Of a stretch of 64,000 bases of DNA, positions 1 through 7,959 are shown one piece after another (position 1 is the first letter of the stretch; the number at the start of each line of letters is the position of its first letter). The notes beneath the pieces are model-generated. The model ran no database searches, was not told the origin of the DNA, and saw nothing but the letters and a program-made list of their open reading frames with translations. The stretch lies in NCBI RefSeq assembly GCF_900111235.1, contig NZ_FOJI01000017.1, positions 1 through 64,000 of the forward strand, given 5' to 3'. Source of the stretch: [Clostridium] fimetarium (lineage in GTDB: Bacteria; Bacillota; Clostridia; Lachnospirales; Lachnospiraceae). A program made the position numbers and the translations under genes.

Positions 1-132
1 GAAGGCGGCAGACACCGTTCATCTAAGATGTGGTACTGCCGCCTCTACGCAATCATGATGCTCCAACATCTTGATGCATGGGAAATGCCATCTGTCGAGG
101 CATTTCAAAAAACATTTAAGCTGAGCGCTTAA
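1..132 (+). pseudogene. C-terminal tail of a probable transposase (cut by window edge)
   Basis: The first 43 codons are open up to a TAA at 130-132. The tail is rich in Arg/His/Lys and aromatic residues (RHRSSKMWYCRLYAI, then a helix ending in FKLSA), which resembles the end of insertion-sequence transposases. I cannot name the family from this fragment. A 9-bp stem with a TTTC loop (159-180) follows and may be a terminator or element end. Whether the gene is intact depends on sequence to the left. It could be another basic protein. Confidence 0.35.
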
Positions 133-468
133 TATCCATAAGGACAATTCCTATTTTAAGGCATAACTTTCGTTATGTCTATTTCTCGTACACAAAATCT
201 CTTCTTTTTTTTCAAAACAACCAATATTCAATTGTCAATTTACATTTGCACCAGTAGATGCTAACTCCGAGAAGTTATTAATATACATGTTAGAATATGT
301 TAGAACTATTCGATATGTGTATTTAAAACGTGGTAATAGAGAATTTTTGATGATTTTATAGACAAAAATAGTTATATAGAATAAAATATGAAATAAATGT
401 AGTATGTTACAAATATAACATGATATAAACATAACATTTTATATTCTAATACTAGAATAAGGAAATAA
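133..468. other. Intergenic region upstream of the metH operon
   Basis: AT-rich gap of 336 bases without a convincing gene. A minus-strand frame of about 65 codons here is hydrophobic low-complexity sequence with no ribosome binding site. It holds a small hairpin (159-180) and, just before the first gene, the dyad at 404-421. No cobalamin riboswitch, SAM riboswitch or T-box core was recognised, although the downstream genes use B12 and make methionine. Confidence 0.5.
404..421. promoter_or_regulatory. Rex-like operator dyad
   Basis: ATGTTACAAATATAACAT is a perfect ATGTTA-N6-TAACAT dyad. The known clostridial Rex site contains TGTTA-N6-TAACA, so the core fits with changed outer bases. The same dyad occurs at 33881-33898, and Rex is encoded at 3727-4362. 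Control by Rex is inference; another dimeric regulator could use it. Confidence 0.35.
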
Positions 469-1155
469 ATGATGACAAATGAGATTGTATTGGAAAAATT
501 AGACCAAAATGAAGCTTTAAGATATTTGGGATATGGTGGAAATGCGCCAGATACAAAGGTTCAGGACCTTTTAGATGAGTGTGAAGAATTATTACACAGT
601 ATTGCAAAGCCAAGATTTGTATATAAGGTATTTGATATAGATTTAGTACAAGAGGGCGTGGCAGTATTAAACACGAACCTAGTTATGCCAGGTAACTCAA
701 TTAAAGAACATCTAAACGGCTGTGAAAAAGCAGTGCTTATGGGAGTTACAATATCAATGGATGTGGACAGGCTGCTAAGGAAAACTCAGGTTAATGATAT
801 GACAAGAGCTGTAATTATTGACAGTCTTGCAAGCGTTGCAGTTGAGCAAGTTTGCAACAAAATAGAAGAATTTATAAAAAAAGATTTGGCTGAGTACAAT
901 CAAACTTGGAGGTTTGGTGTTGGATATGGCGATTTACCACTCAATATTCAAGGTGACTTTTTAGATGTTATAAATGCTCCGAAGCAAATAGGATTATCTG
1001 CTAGCAAAACTAACATGCTGATTCCGACTAAGTCAGTAACGGCAATAATAGGACTTTCAAAAAAAGAAATAGTAAAAATAAAAAGAGGCTGTCAGACATG
1101 TAATATGAAGGACAGTTGCACATATAGGAAAAAGGGTGGGCATTGCAATGTTTAG
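469..1155 (+). CDS. MetH reactivation-domain protein (stand-alone)
   Basis: A 228-residue protein resembling the C-terminal activation domain of B12-dependent methionine synthase. In the family this domain binds S-adenosylmethionine and remethylates the inactive cob(II)alamin form of MetH. The N-terminal part has the RYLGYGG-type segment and the body the PAKPRF-like region seen in free-standing clostridial homologues. The C-terminus carries four cysteines (GCQTCNMKDSC, then HC), possibly a metal or Fe-S site. It overlaps metH, whose 824-residue product lacks this domain, so the two polypeptides together make one functional enzyme. ATG 469 follows AAGGAA. Family assignment is firm; the role of the cysteine cluster is unknown. 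Confidence 0.85.
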   Translation: MMTNEIVLEKLDQNEALRYLGYGGNAPDTKVQDLLDECEELLHSIAKPRFVYKVFDIDLVQEGVAVLNTNLVMPGNSIKEHLNGCEKAVLMGVTISMDVDRLLRKTQVNDMTRAVIIDSLASVAVEQVCNKIEEFIKKDLAEYNQTWRFGVGYGDLPLNIQGDFLDVINAPKQIGLSASKTNMLIPTKSVTAIIGLSKKEIVKIKRGCQTCNMKDSCTYRKKGGHCNV

Positions 1156-3622
1156 AGAATTATTAAAAAATGAATATGTGATATTTGATGGTGCTATGGG
1201 TACAATGCTACAAGCAGCAGGGATGAAAATGGGTGAGACACCTGAAGTTCTTAGTATTACGCAACCAGAATTACTAATCGATATTCATACACAATATATT
1301 AATGCGGGTGCACAGGTTATATATGCGAATACGTTTGGTGCAAACAGCTATAAATTAGAAGATAGTGGTTATTGCGTTGATGAAATAGTAAAAGCTTCAA
1401 TTGCAAATGCAAAGAAAGCTTGTAAAAATGTAGAAAATATAACAGGAAAAAAAGCGCTGGTTGCACTTGATATTGGTCCAATTGGGCAAATGCTTGAACC
1501 TACAGGGACACTTAGTTTTGAGGAAGCGTATGAAATATTTAAAGAGATAGTAGTTGCTGGTAGGGATGCGGATTTAATTGTGTTTGAGACAATGACTGAT
1601 TTACTTGAAGCGAAGGCTGGGGTTCTTGCAGCGAAGGAAAATAGTGAGCTGCCAGTTGTATGTACAATGACATTTGAGATGAATATGAGAACATTTACAG
1701 GATGCAGTGTCTCAAGTATGGCACTTACACTTTCTGGACTTGGGGTTGATGCACTTGGCGTTAACTGTTCACTCGGACCAAAAGAATTGGTTCCGGTTGT
1801 GGCAGAATTATCAAAATGGACGAAGCTACCTATCGTTGTCAAGGCAAATGCAGGACTCCCTGATCCAGTAACCAACTCTTATAATGTAAGTGCATATCAA
1901 TTTGCAGAATATATGAAAGAATTACTTCCTTATGGAATCAAAGTACTAGGTGGATGTTGTGGAACGAATCCTGAATATATCAGTGAAGTTGTTAAAATGC
2001 TCACTCTAATTCAAAATACTGGAATGAATAATGTAAAACAAGCAGATATAGTACATTTGGCTAAAATTCCAGCGGCGGTTTGTTCAGCTACAAATACAGT
2101 TACAATAAGTGAGCCAAGGATTATTGGTGAAAGAATCAACCCAACAGGTAAGAAATTATTTAAAGAGGCATTGTTAAGAAATGATATAGATTACATTTTA
2201 AATCAAGCATTGGATCAGATTCAAGCGGGCGCAGATATTCTTGACGTCAATGTTGGATTACCAGGAATTGATGAAAAGGAAGTAATGGTTCGAACAATTA
2301 AGTCGTTGCAGGCTGTCGTTGATGTTCCACTTCAGATAGATTCCACAATTCCAGAAGTTCTTGAAGCTGCACTTAGAGTTTATAATGGTAAACCGATTGT
2401 TAATTCGGTTAATGGTGAGGAAGAGTCATTAAATAACGTTCTGCCTCTTGTAAAAAAATATGGTGCAGCAGTTGTTGGACTCACATTGGATAAGAATGGT
2501 ATTCCGCCAAAAGCAGAAGAACGATTAGCAATTGCTAAAAAGATTTTAGATAGAGCAGTATCAATTGGTATCCCTAAGGAAGATGTTTATATAGATTGCC
2601 TTACTCTTACAGCCTCAGCTGAGCAAGCGGCCGTGATGGAGACGCTAAAAGCCGTAAATATGGTTAAGACACAACTTGGGCTAAAAACGGTACTGGGCGT
2701 GTCTAATATTTCCTTTGGACTTCCCAATAGAGAGCTTATTAATCACATTTTCCTTACAATGGCGCTTACAAATGGCTTAGATCTTGCAATTATTAATCCC
2801 AATATAGAGGCAATGACAGGCGCGATAAGAGCGTATAAGTTGCTAGCAAATATTGATGAAAACTCAATGGGATTTATTAGAGCTTATTCAGATATGTCTA
2901 GAGTTCCTAAAATGCAGCCGCTATCTATAAGAGCGGGAAAGGCAGAAATAAGAAACGACAACATAGGAAATGATGTAAAAAATCATGAAGAGATACGAGA
3001 ATATGGAGATTTATTCTATGCAGTAGAAAATGGCTTGAAAAATGAAGGGGCTCAAATTACTGAGGAACTTCTAAAAACAAAGGATTCAATGGAAATCGTA
3101 AATGGAATATTAATTCCAGCTTTAGATAAAATCGGAATGCAATTTGAAAATGGAACAATTTTTCTTCCTCAGCTTATAATGTCAGCGGGTGTAGCGCAAG
3201 CGGCATTTGAAGTGATTAGAAAAAAGATAATTAAAAATGATTTAGCACCAATTAGCAAAGGAAAAATAGTGATTGCAACAGTAAAAGGTGATATTCATGA
3301 TATTGGGAAAAATATCGTTAAGGTACTTCTTCAAAATTATGGATATGACGTAATAGATTTGGGTAAAGATGTTGAATATCAGGCAGTAGTTGATGCAGTA
3401 ATAGAACATAATGCAAAGTTGGTTGGATTATCAGCACTTATGACAACTACACTTGTTTCAATGGAAAAGACAATTGCTCTTATTCATAGCCATAATCTTG
3501 ATTGTAAGATCATGGTTGGAGGCGCTGTTCTTACAAGTGAGTATGCAAAGACAATTGGAGCTGATTATTATGCAAAAGACGCAAAAGAATCTGTTGATAT
3601 TGCAAAAAAAATACTTGGATAA
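1148..3622 (+). CDS. metH: Cobalamin-dependent methionine synthase, three-domain form
   Basis: Transfers the methyl group of 5-methyltetrahydrofolate to homocysteine through cobalamin. From the N-terminus: a homocysteine methyltransferase barrel (zinc ligands in NCSLGP near residue 205 and GGCCGT near 268), a pterin-binding barrel (starting IGERINPTG near 326), then the B12 cap and Rossmann domains (GDIHDIGKN near 715 supplies the axial His). The protein is 824 residues against about 1200 in enterobacteria because the activation domain is the separate gene upstream. ATG 1148 is preferred over GTG 1136 because AAGGGTGGG sits about 7 bases before it. The two genes overlap and are probably translationally coupled. 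Confidence 0.93.
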   Translation: MFRELLKNEYVIFDGAMGTMLQAAGMKMGETPEVLSITQPELLIDIHTQYINAGAQVIYANTFGANSYKLEDSGYCVDEIVKASIANAKKACKNVENITGKKALVALDIGPIGQMLEPTGTLSFEEAYEIFKEIVVAGRDADLIVFETMTDLLEAKAGVLAAKENSELPVVCTMTFEMNMRTFTGCSVSSMALTLSGLGVDALGVNCSLGPKELVPVVAELSKWTKLPIVVKANAGLPDPVTNSYNVSAYQFAEYMKELLPYGIKVLGGCCGTNPEYISEVVKMLTLIQNTGMNNVKQADIVHLAKIPAAVCSATNTVTISEPRIIGERINPTGKKLFKEALLRNDIDYILNQALDQIQAGADILDVNVGLPGIDEKEVMVRTIKSLQAVVDVPLQIDSTIPEVLEAALRVYNGKPIVNSVNGEEESLNNVLPLVKKYGAAVVGLTLDKNGIPPKAEERLAIAKKILDRAVSIGIPKEDVYIDCLTLTASAEQAAVMETLKAVNMVKTQLGLKTVLGVSNISFGLPNRELINHIFLTMALTNGLDLAIINPNIEAMTGAIRAYKLLANIDENSMGFIRAYSDMSRVPKMQPLSIRAGKAEIRNDNIGNDVKNHEEIREYGDLFYAVENGLKNEGAQITEELLKTKDSMEIVNGILIPALDKIGMQFENGTIFLPQLIMSAGVAQAAFEVIRKKIIKNDLAPISKGKIVIATVKGDIHDIGKNIVKVLLQNYGYDVIDLGKDVEYQAVVDAVIEHNAKLVGLSALMTTTLVSMEKTIALIHSHNLDCKIMVGGAVLTSEYAKTIGADYYAKDAKESVDIAKKILG

Positions 3623-3631
3623 CTAAAAATT

Positions 3632-3660
3632 TTGACATTTATTTTTTAAAAAGCTATAAT
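3632..3660 (+). promoter_or_regulatory. Consensus vegetative promoter for rex
   Basis: TTGACA at 3632-3637 and TATAAT at 3655-3660 are separated by exactly 17 bases: a perfect SigA promoter placed just after the metH stop. About 65 bases of leader separate it from the rex start. Confidence 0.8.
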
Positions 3661-3726
3661 ATATTTAATTGAGAAAAATATAACGAATAGAATATATATA
3701 TATATATATTTAGGGAGGAACATGAA

Positions 3727-4362
3727 ATGGACAACAATAAAATAATATCTTCAGCTGTAATTAGAAGACTTCCTAGATATTATAGATATCTAGGTGAACT
3801 GATGGAGGGTGGAATTCAACGAATTTCATCAAACGAATTGAGCACTAAGATGAAAGTTACTGCATCACAGATAAGACAGGATCTTAATAATTTTGGCGGT
3901 TTTGGACAACAAGGATATGGTTATAATGTAAAATCATTATACGATGAAATCGGAAAAATTCTTGGAATTGACCACACACATAATATGATTATTATAGGCG
4001 CTGGTAATTTGGGACAAGCCATCATTAATTACAAAGACTTCGAAAAAAGAGGCTTTATCATAAAAGGTGTTTTTGATAACGATATGAAACTAGAAGGAAA
4101 AACAATCAGTGGAGTATTGGTTAGAATGACGGATAAAATGACAGAGTTTATCATGGAGAATAATATAGAAATAGTAGCACTTACAATTCCTAAAAAATGT
4201 GCCAGAGAAATCGGCAAAATAGTCGCAGATGCAGGAGTAAAGGCTATTTGGAATTTTGCACATACCGATTTGAATTTGCCAGATGATGTAATAGTAGAAA
4301 ATGTTCATTTGTCAGAAAGTCTTATGAGATTATCATACACAATTGCAAATAAGTCCAAATAA
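3727..4362 (+). CDS. rex: Redox-sensing transcriptional repressor Rex
   Basis: Rex senses the NADH/NAD+ ratio: NADH binding releases it from DNA and derepresses fermentation and NADH-oxidising genes. The 211-residue protein has an N-terminal winged helix (residues about 1-80, with RLPRYYRYL and the QIRQDL recognition-helix region) and a Rossmann domain (IIIGAGNLGQAI near 90). ATG 3727 follows AGGGAGGA; an earlier ATG at 3722 opens only a seven-codon frame. It heads a cluster with a coiled-coil protein and acpS. Candidate targets in the window are the dyads at 404-421 and 33881-33898. Confidence 0.95.
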   Translation: MDNNKIISSAVIRRLPRYYRYLGELMEGGIQRISSNELSTKMKVTASQIRQDLNNFGGFGQQGYGYNVKSLYDEIGKILGIDHTHNMIIIGAGNLGQAIINYKDFEKRGFIIKGVFDNDMKLEGKTISGVLVRMTDKMTEFIMENNIEIVALTIPKKCAREIGKIVADAGVKAIWNFAHTDLNLPDDVIVENVHLSESLMRLSYTIANKSK

Positions 4363-4383
4363 TATAGAGAGTTGGAGGTTTTT

Positions 4384-4986
4384 ATGGCTGAAATTACGAT
4401 AGATAGGCTTAAAGATAATGTGGCCTTTAAAAAGATTCCAATTTTGACTTTAGATGAAAGATGGTATCAGTTAATACCGGATAAAGATAAGTCAGATGAA
4501 ATCAAAAGTCTAGAGAAAAATTTAAACGATTTACTAAAGAAGCAAGGACAAGTAAATACTGATCTTAAAGAAGTTAAGAAAATAAAATCAAGACTGATTC
4601 AAGATGTTGTTGATAATATGGAAGACGAAAATGTGCCAGATTCAAATCATCAAAAGAAGATGAGTCAAAACCAGCGACTGATTCAAGAAGCAAAAGAAAA
4701 AATAGGTTCACTTGAAGATGAGTCGCTTGATGTACCAATATTTTTACAAGAAGCGAATCAGCAATTAATGGTGGCTACAGTTAATTATTGTTATAAGAAG
4801 CTAAATGTTAACAAAGATGATATTTTGCTTTTAGAAAAGTGGATTAGTGAGACAAGAATTAAACTGAAGAAAAATCTACTAATTAAGCAAGACAAAGAGA
4901 TTAAGAATCAGCAGGTATATTCATTTATGCATGATTCATTAGGCCCTGATATGATGGGACTTTTGGATAAGATTAACGAACAATAA
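4384..4986 (+). CDS. Uncharacterised coiled-coil protein
   Basis: A 200-residue soluble, charged protein that I do not recognise. A folded-looking N-terminal segment (residues 1-35, with RWYQLIP) is followed by a Lys/Glu/Gln-rich region with heptad character (about 35-120), then a second helical part ending SLGPDMMGLLDKINEQ. There is no signal peptide, membrane segment or cysteine motif. ATG 4384 is chosen because GGAGG lies 6 bases upstream; an in-frame TTG at 4372 overlaps that site. It sits 21 bases after rex and 11 before acpS, so it is probably co-transcribed. Function unknown. Confidence 0.75.
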   Translation: MAEITIDRLKDNVAFKKIPILTLDERWYQLIPDKDKSDEIKSLEKNLNDLLKKQGQVNTDLKEVKKIKSRLIQDVVDNMEDENVPDSNHQKKMSQNQRLIQEAKEKIGSLEDESLDVPIFLQEANQQLMVATVNYCYKKLNVNKDDILLLEKWISETRIKLKKNLLIKQDKEIKNQQVYSFMHDSLGPDMMGLLDKINEQ

Positions 4987-4997
4987 AGGTGAGCTTT

Positions 4998-5357
4998 ATG
5001 ATTATTGGAATAGGCAATGATATGATTGAAATAGAACGAGTTAGAAAAGCCTGTTGTAAGGCTACATTTCTGACTCGTTATTTTACTACAAAAGAGATAA
5101 ATTCATTCGGGAAGAAACCGGTATCTTTAGCTGGAAACTTTTGTGTAAAGGAATCTGTTGCTAAGGCATTTGGTACGGGATTTAGAGAGTTTTCATTGAT
5201 TGATATTGAAGTACTTAGAGATGAACTTGGCAAACCATATGTTAATCTGTATGGTAAGGCTGAAGAAGTTGCTGTTAGCCTTGGCATTAAAAAGATACAT
5301 GTGTCTATATCTAATTTGAAGGAGTTGGCATCGGCGGTGGTGGTGATTGAGGGGTAG
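4998..5357 (+). CDS. acpS: Holo-[acyl-carrier-protein] synthase
   Basis: Transfers 4'-phosphopantetheine from CoA to a serine of acyl carrier protein, activating fatty-acid synthesis. The 119-residue length is typical. The first Mg-binding motif is GIGNDMIEIERV (residues about 4-15) and the second is FCVKESVAKAFGTG (about 49-62). ATG 4998 is favoured over GTG 4989 because AAGGTGAG is 6-7 bases before it. Its stop is followed within 10 bases by the large hairpin element at 5361-5831. Confidence 0.95.
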   Translation: MIIGIGNDMIEIERVRKACCKATFLTRYFTTKEINSFGKKPVSLAGNFCVKESVAKAFGTGFREFSLIDIEVLRDELGKPYVNLYGKAEEVAVSLGIKKIHVSISNLKELASAVVVIEG

Positions 5358-5360
5358 TGT

Positions 5361-5831
5361 GAACGGGTGATATCAATTTATAATGATTGATTTTGCCAGC
5401 CTTTCCTTCAAGCAGCATGTTCTTTACAAGCCTCAGAGATGATAAAAAGGCTGGCGAACGGGTGATATCAATTTATAATGATTAATTTTGCCAGCCTTTC
5501 CTTCAAGCAGCATGTTCTTTACAAGCCTCAGAGATGATAAAAAGGCTGGCGAACGGGTGATATCAATTTATAATGATTAATTTTGCCAGCCTTTCCTTCA
5601 AGCAGCATGTTCTTTACAAGCCTCAGAGATGATAAAAAGGCTGGCGAACGGGTGATATCAATTTATAATGATTAATTTTGCCAGCCTTTCCTTCAAGCAG
5701 CATGTTCTTTACAAGCCTCAGAGATGATAAAAAGACTCGCTTACGCTCATTTTTTATCTGAGTCTTGACATAACATTAACGCTGCTTTCAGCCGGTCTTT
5801 GGCAAAACCAATCATTATAAATTGATATCAC
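5361..5831. repeat. Long-hairpin element A with tandemly amplified left half
   Basis: Three 95-bp units start at 5361, 5456 and 5551; a fourth at 5646 runs on into a complete hairpin ending at 5831. Units 1 and 2 differ at one base. The full hairpin has a 31-base left arm (5652-5682, and 5367-5397 in unit 1) complementary to 5801-5831 with one or two mismatches, then a 118-bp core that folds back on itself (GCAGC 5697-5701 with 5781-5785; GATAAAAA 5726-5733 with 5751-5758). Units 1-3 instead end in GGCTGGC, which pairs with their own GCCAGCC. There is no coding potential. It begins directly after the acpS stop. Confidence 0.9.
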
Positions 5832-5856
5832 GATTTACACTCGGAGTGGCGCTAGA

Positions 5857-6056
5857 AGATAAAAACAAAGACAAAGACAAAGACAAAGACAAAGACACAG
5901 ATAAAGACAAAGATAAAAACAAAGATAAAGACAAAGATAAAGACAAAGATAAAAACAAAGATAAAAACAAAGATAAAAACAGAGACAACACAAAGACAAA
6001 GACAAAGATTAAATAAAGATAAAAATATAGGCAATAATAAAGGCAATAATAAAGGC
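5857..6056. repeat. Purine-rich hexanucleotide microsatellite
   Basis: About 30 near-copies of ACAAAG / GATAAA run to about 6010, then GGCAATAATAAA repeats to 6056. One + frame from 5822 reads as alternating Lys-Asp/Asn, but it has no ribosome binding site, begins inside element A and shows no domain, so I treat the tract as non-coding. It lies 70 bases before nnr, which carries its own repeat insertion. Confidence 0.85.
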
Positions 6057-6122
6057 ATGAGGCATTGGTGAAATTATAGTTGGTTGATGTGGGTAAGGGA
6101 TGGAAGATGGAGGCTAGTGGGT

Positions 6123-7931
6123 ATGAAGTATGTTCTTGATTCTAAGCAGATGAAACAAGTGGATAATTTCTCTATTAAAAGGATTGGGATGCCCTCGTTG
6201 GTGTTGATGGAAAGAGCTGCTTTGGGTGTGGCGGGTTTGATAGAGAGCAAATTTTCTGAAAAAAGTAAGATTGTTTGTGTTTGCGGTAGTGGAAATAATG
6301 GGGCAGATGGGATTGCAGTGGCTAGGATTTTATTTGAAAAGGGTTATGATGTTACTATTTTAGCAGGTGTGGTTGGAACATCTGAAGGGGAGACGCAGTT
6401 ATCAATAGCCAAAAAATCTGGCATTAAAATTAAAAAATATACACGAAACAAAATAAAGCTTAATGAATATAATTTAATAATAGATGCTATATTTGGAATT
6501 GGACTTTTAAGAAATATTGAAGGTAACTATGCTGATTTGGTATCAGCCGTGAATGATTCAAAAGCGAAAGTGGTATCGGTGGATATTCCATCCGGTATTA
6601 ATTCTACAACTGGACAGATTATGGGAACTGCGGTGAAAGCGGATTACACAGTGACTTTTGGATATAAAAAAATCGGTTTGTTGTTATATCCAGGTGCAGA
6701 TTACTCTGGTAAAGTCAAGGTAGTAGACATTGGATTTCCGAAAACTGTAATTCGAAAAATAGCGAAAAAAGCATTTACTTTTACGGGTGATGATATCAAT
6801 TTAATACCGAAGAGGATGAAAAATTCTAATAAAGGTATGTACGGTAAAGTTCTTGTAATTGCAGGATCAGAATATATTGGTGGTGCTGCTTGTCTAGCCG
6901 GAATGAGTGCATATAGAAGCGGCGTAGGACTTGTTAAGGTTTTAACCCATCAAAATAATAGAGATGCGATCCTTAAAGCGGTTCCGGAAGCGTTGATTTC
7001 AACTTATAATTCGAATTATGGTGTTGAGCAGATTGAGAGTATTATTTCAAATGAACTAGAATGGGCTAGCTGTATCATTATTGGACCGGGAATTTCAAAA
7101 AGTGAGATTGCTGTAACGTTGACAAAATATGTAATCGGTAATACCAAAGTCCCTACAATTATAGATGCGGATGCGTTGAATATAATGGCAAATATAATTG
7201 CAGATGCTAAGACAGGGGCTAATACAGAGGCTAAGATAGAGACTAATACAGAGGCGAAGATAGAATCTAAGATAGAATCTAAGATAGAGACTAATATAGA
7301 GGCTAATATAGAGGCTAAGATAGAAGCTAAGATAGAGGATAATACAGAGGCAAAGATAGAGACTAATACAGCGGCGAAGATAGAGGCTAATACAGAGGCT
7401 AATATAGAGGCTAATACAGAGGCTAATACAGAGGCTAATGCAGAGACTAAGACAGAAACTAAGATAGAAACTAAGATAAATAAAAATATATTTACAAATG
7501 AGGATGGAGTATCGTTTATATTAACTCCACATATTGGTGAAATGGAACGAATATCTGGTTTCGATAAGCGAACAATTAAATCAGATCCAATTAAATATGC
7601 AAGTGAGTTTGTAAAATATTTTTCAAAGACTTATTCAGAAAATCTCAATATTATCTGTGTTATGAAGGATGCAAGAACGATTGTTACTGATTCAAATGGA
7701 TGTGCCTATATTAACACATCAGGAAACAGCGGCATGGCGAAAGGTGGTTCTGGCGATGTCCTTACAGGAGTAATTGCAGGATTGATTTCAAATAAGATGT
7801 CATGTTTTGATGCTGCTTGTATGGGCGTATATGTTCATGGTCTTGCAGGTGATGAAAGTGCTATAAAAAAAGGTCAATATGGAATGAAAGCAGGGGATAT
7901 TATTGATAATATCTGTGCTGCTATGAAATAA
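6123..7931 (+). CDS. nnr: Bifunctional NAD(P)HX epimerase / ADP-dependent NAD(P)HX dehydratase
   Basis: Repairs hydrated NADH and NADPH: the N-terminal YjeF domain epimerises R- and S-NAD(P)HX and the C-terminal ribokinase-like domain dehydrates the S form. Seen: CGSGNNGADG (residues 54-63), FGIGL and VDIPSGIN in the epimerase; GMYGKVLVIAGS, IIGPGIS (about 319), IDADALN (about 346) and GMAKGGSGD (about 537) in the dehydratase. At 602 residues it is about 100 longer than usual because of a Thr-Glu-Ala-Asn / Lys-Ile-Glu repeat at about 360-453, between IDADALN and LTPHIGE. ATG 6123 matches the family N-terminus MKYVLDS. It lies in the usual acpS-nnr-alr-ndoA order. Confidence 0.93.
   Translation: MKYVLDSKQMKQVDNFSIKRIGMPSLVLMERAALGVAGLIESKFSEKSKIVCVCGSGNNGADGIAVARILFEKGYDVTILAGVVGTSEGETQLSIAKKSGIKIKKYTRNKIKLNEYNLIIDAIFGIGLLRNIEGNYADLVSAVNDSKAKVVSVDIPSGINSTTGQIMGTAVKADYTVTFGYKKIGLLLYPGADYSGKVKVVDIGFPKTVIRKIAKKAFTFTGDDINLIPKRMKNSNKGMYGKVLVIAGSEYIGGAACLAGMSAYRSGVGLVKVLTHQNNRDAILKAVPEALISTYNSNYGVEQIESIISNELEWASCIIIGPGISKSEIAVTLTKYVIGNTKVPTIIDADALNIMANIIADAKTGANTEAKIETNTEAKIESKIESKIETNIEANIEAKIEAKIEDNTEAKIETNTAAKIEANTEANIEANTEANTEANAETKTETKIETKINKNIFTNEDGVSFILTPHIGEMERISGFDKRTIKSDPIKYASEFVKYFSKTYSENLNIICVMKDARTIVTDSNGCAYINTSGNSGMAKGGSGDVLTGVIAGLISNKMSCFDAACMGVYVHGLAGDESAIKKGQYGMKAGDIIDNICAAMK
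7204..7480 (+). repeat. In-frame 12-bp minisatellite within nnr
   Basis: Degenerate 12-bp units such as GAGGCTAATACA and GAGGCTAAGATA are read as EANT / EAKI. Every unit is a multiple of three, so the frame is kept. It falls in a surface loop between conserved active-site motifs of the dehydratase domain. Confidence 0.9.
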
Positions 7932-7959
7932 ATATTAGTTTATTTGCGAAAGGATAAAA

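Noticed and set aside
133-468. Cobalamin or SAM riboswitch before metH
   Set aside because: No B12-box or SAM-riboswitch core and no GC-rich stems; only an AT-rich leader with one dyad.
5361-5831. CRISPR array (regular 95-bp repeats)
   Set aside because: There are no unique spacers between repeats; the units are contiguous tandem copies forming hairpins, and no cas genes are present.
5822-6016. 64-codon Lys-Asp repeat reading frame
   Set aside because: It is the translation of a hexanucleotide microsatellite, begins inside element A and has no ribosome binding site.
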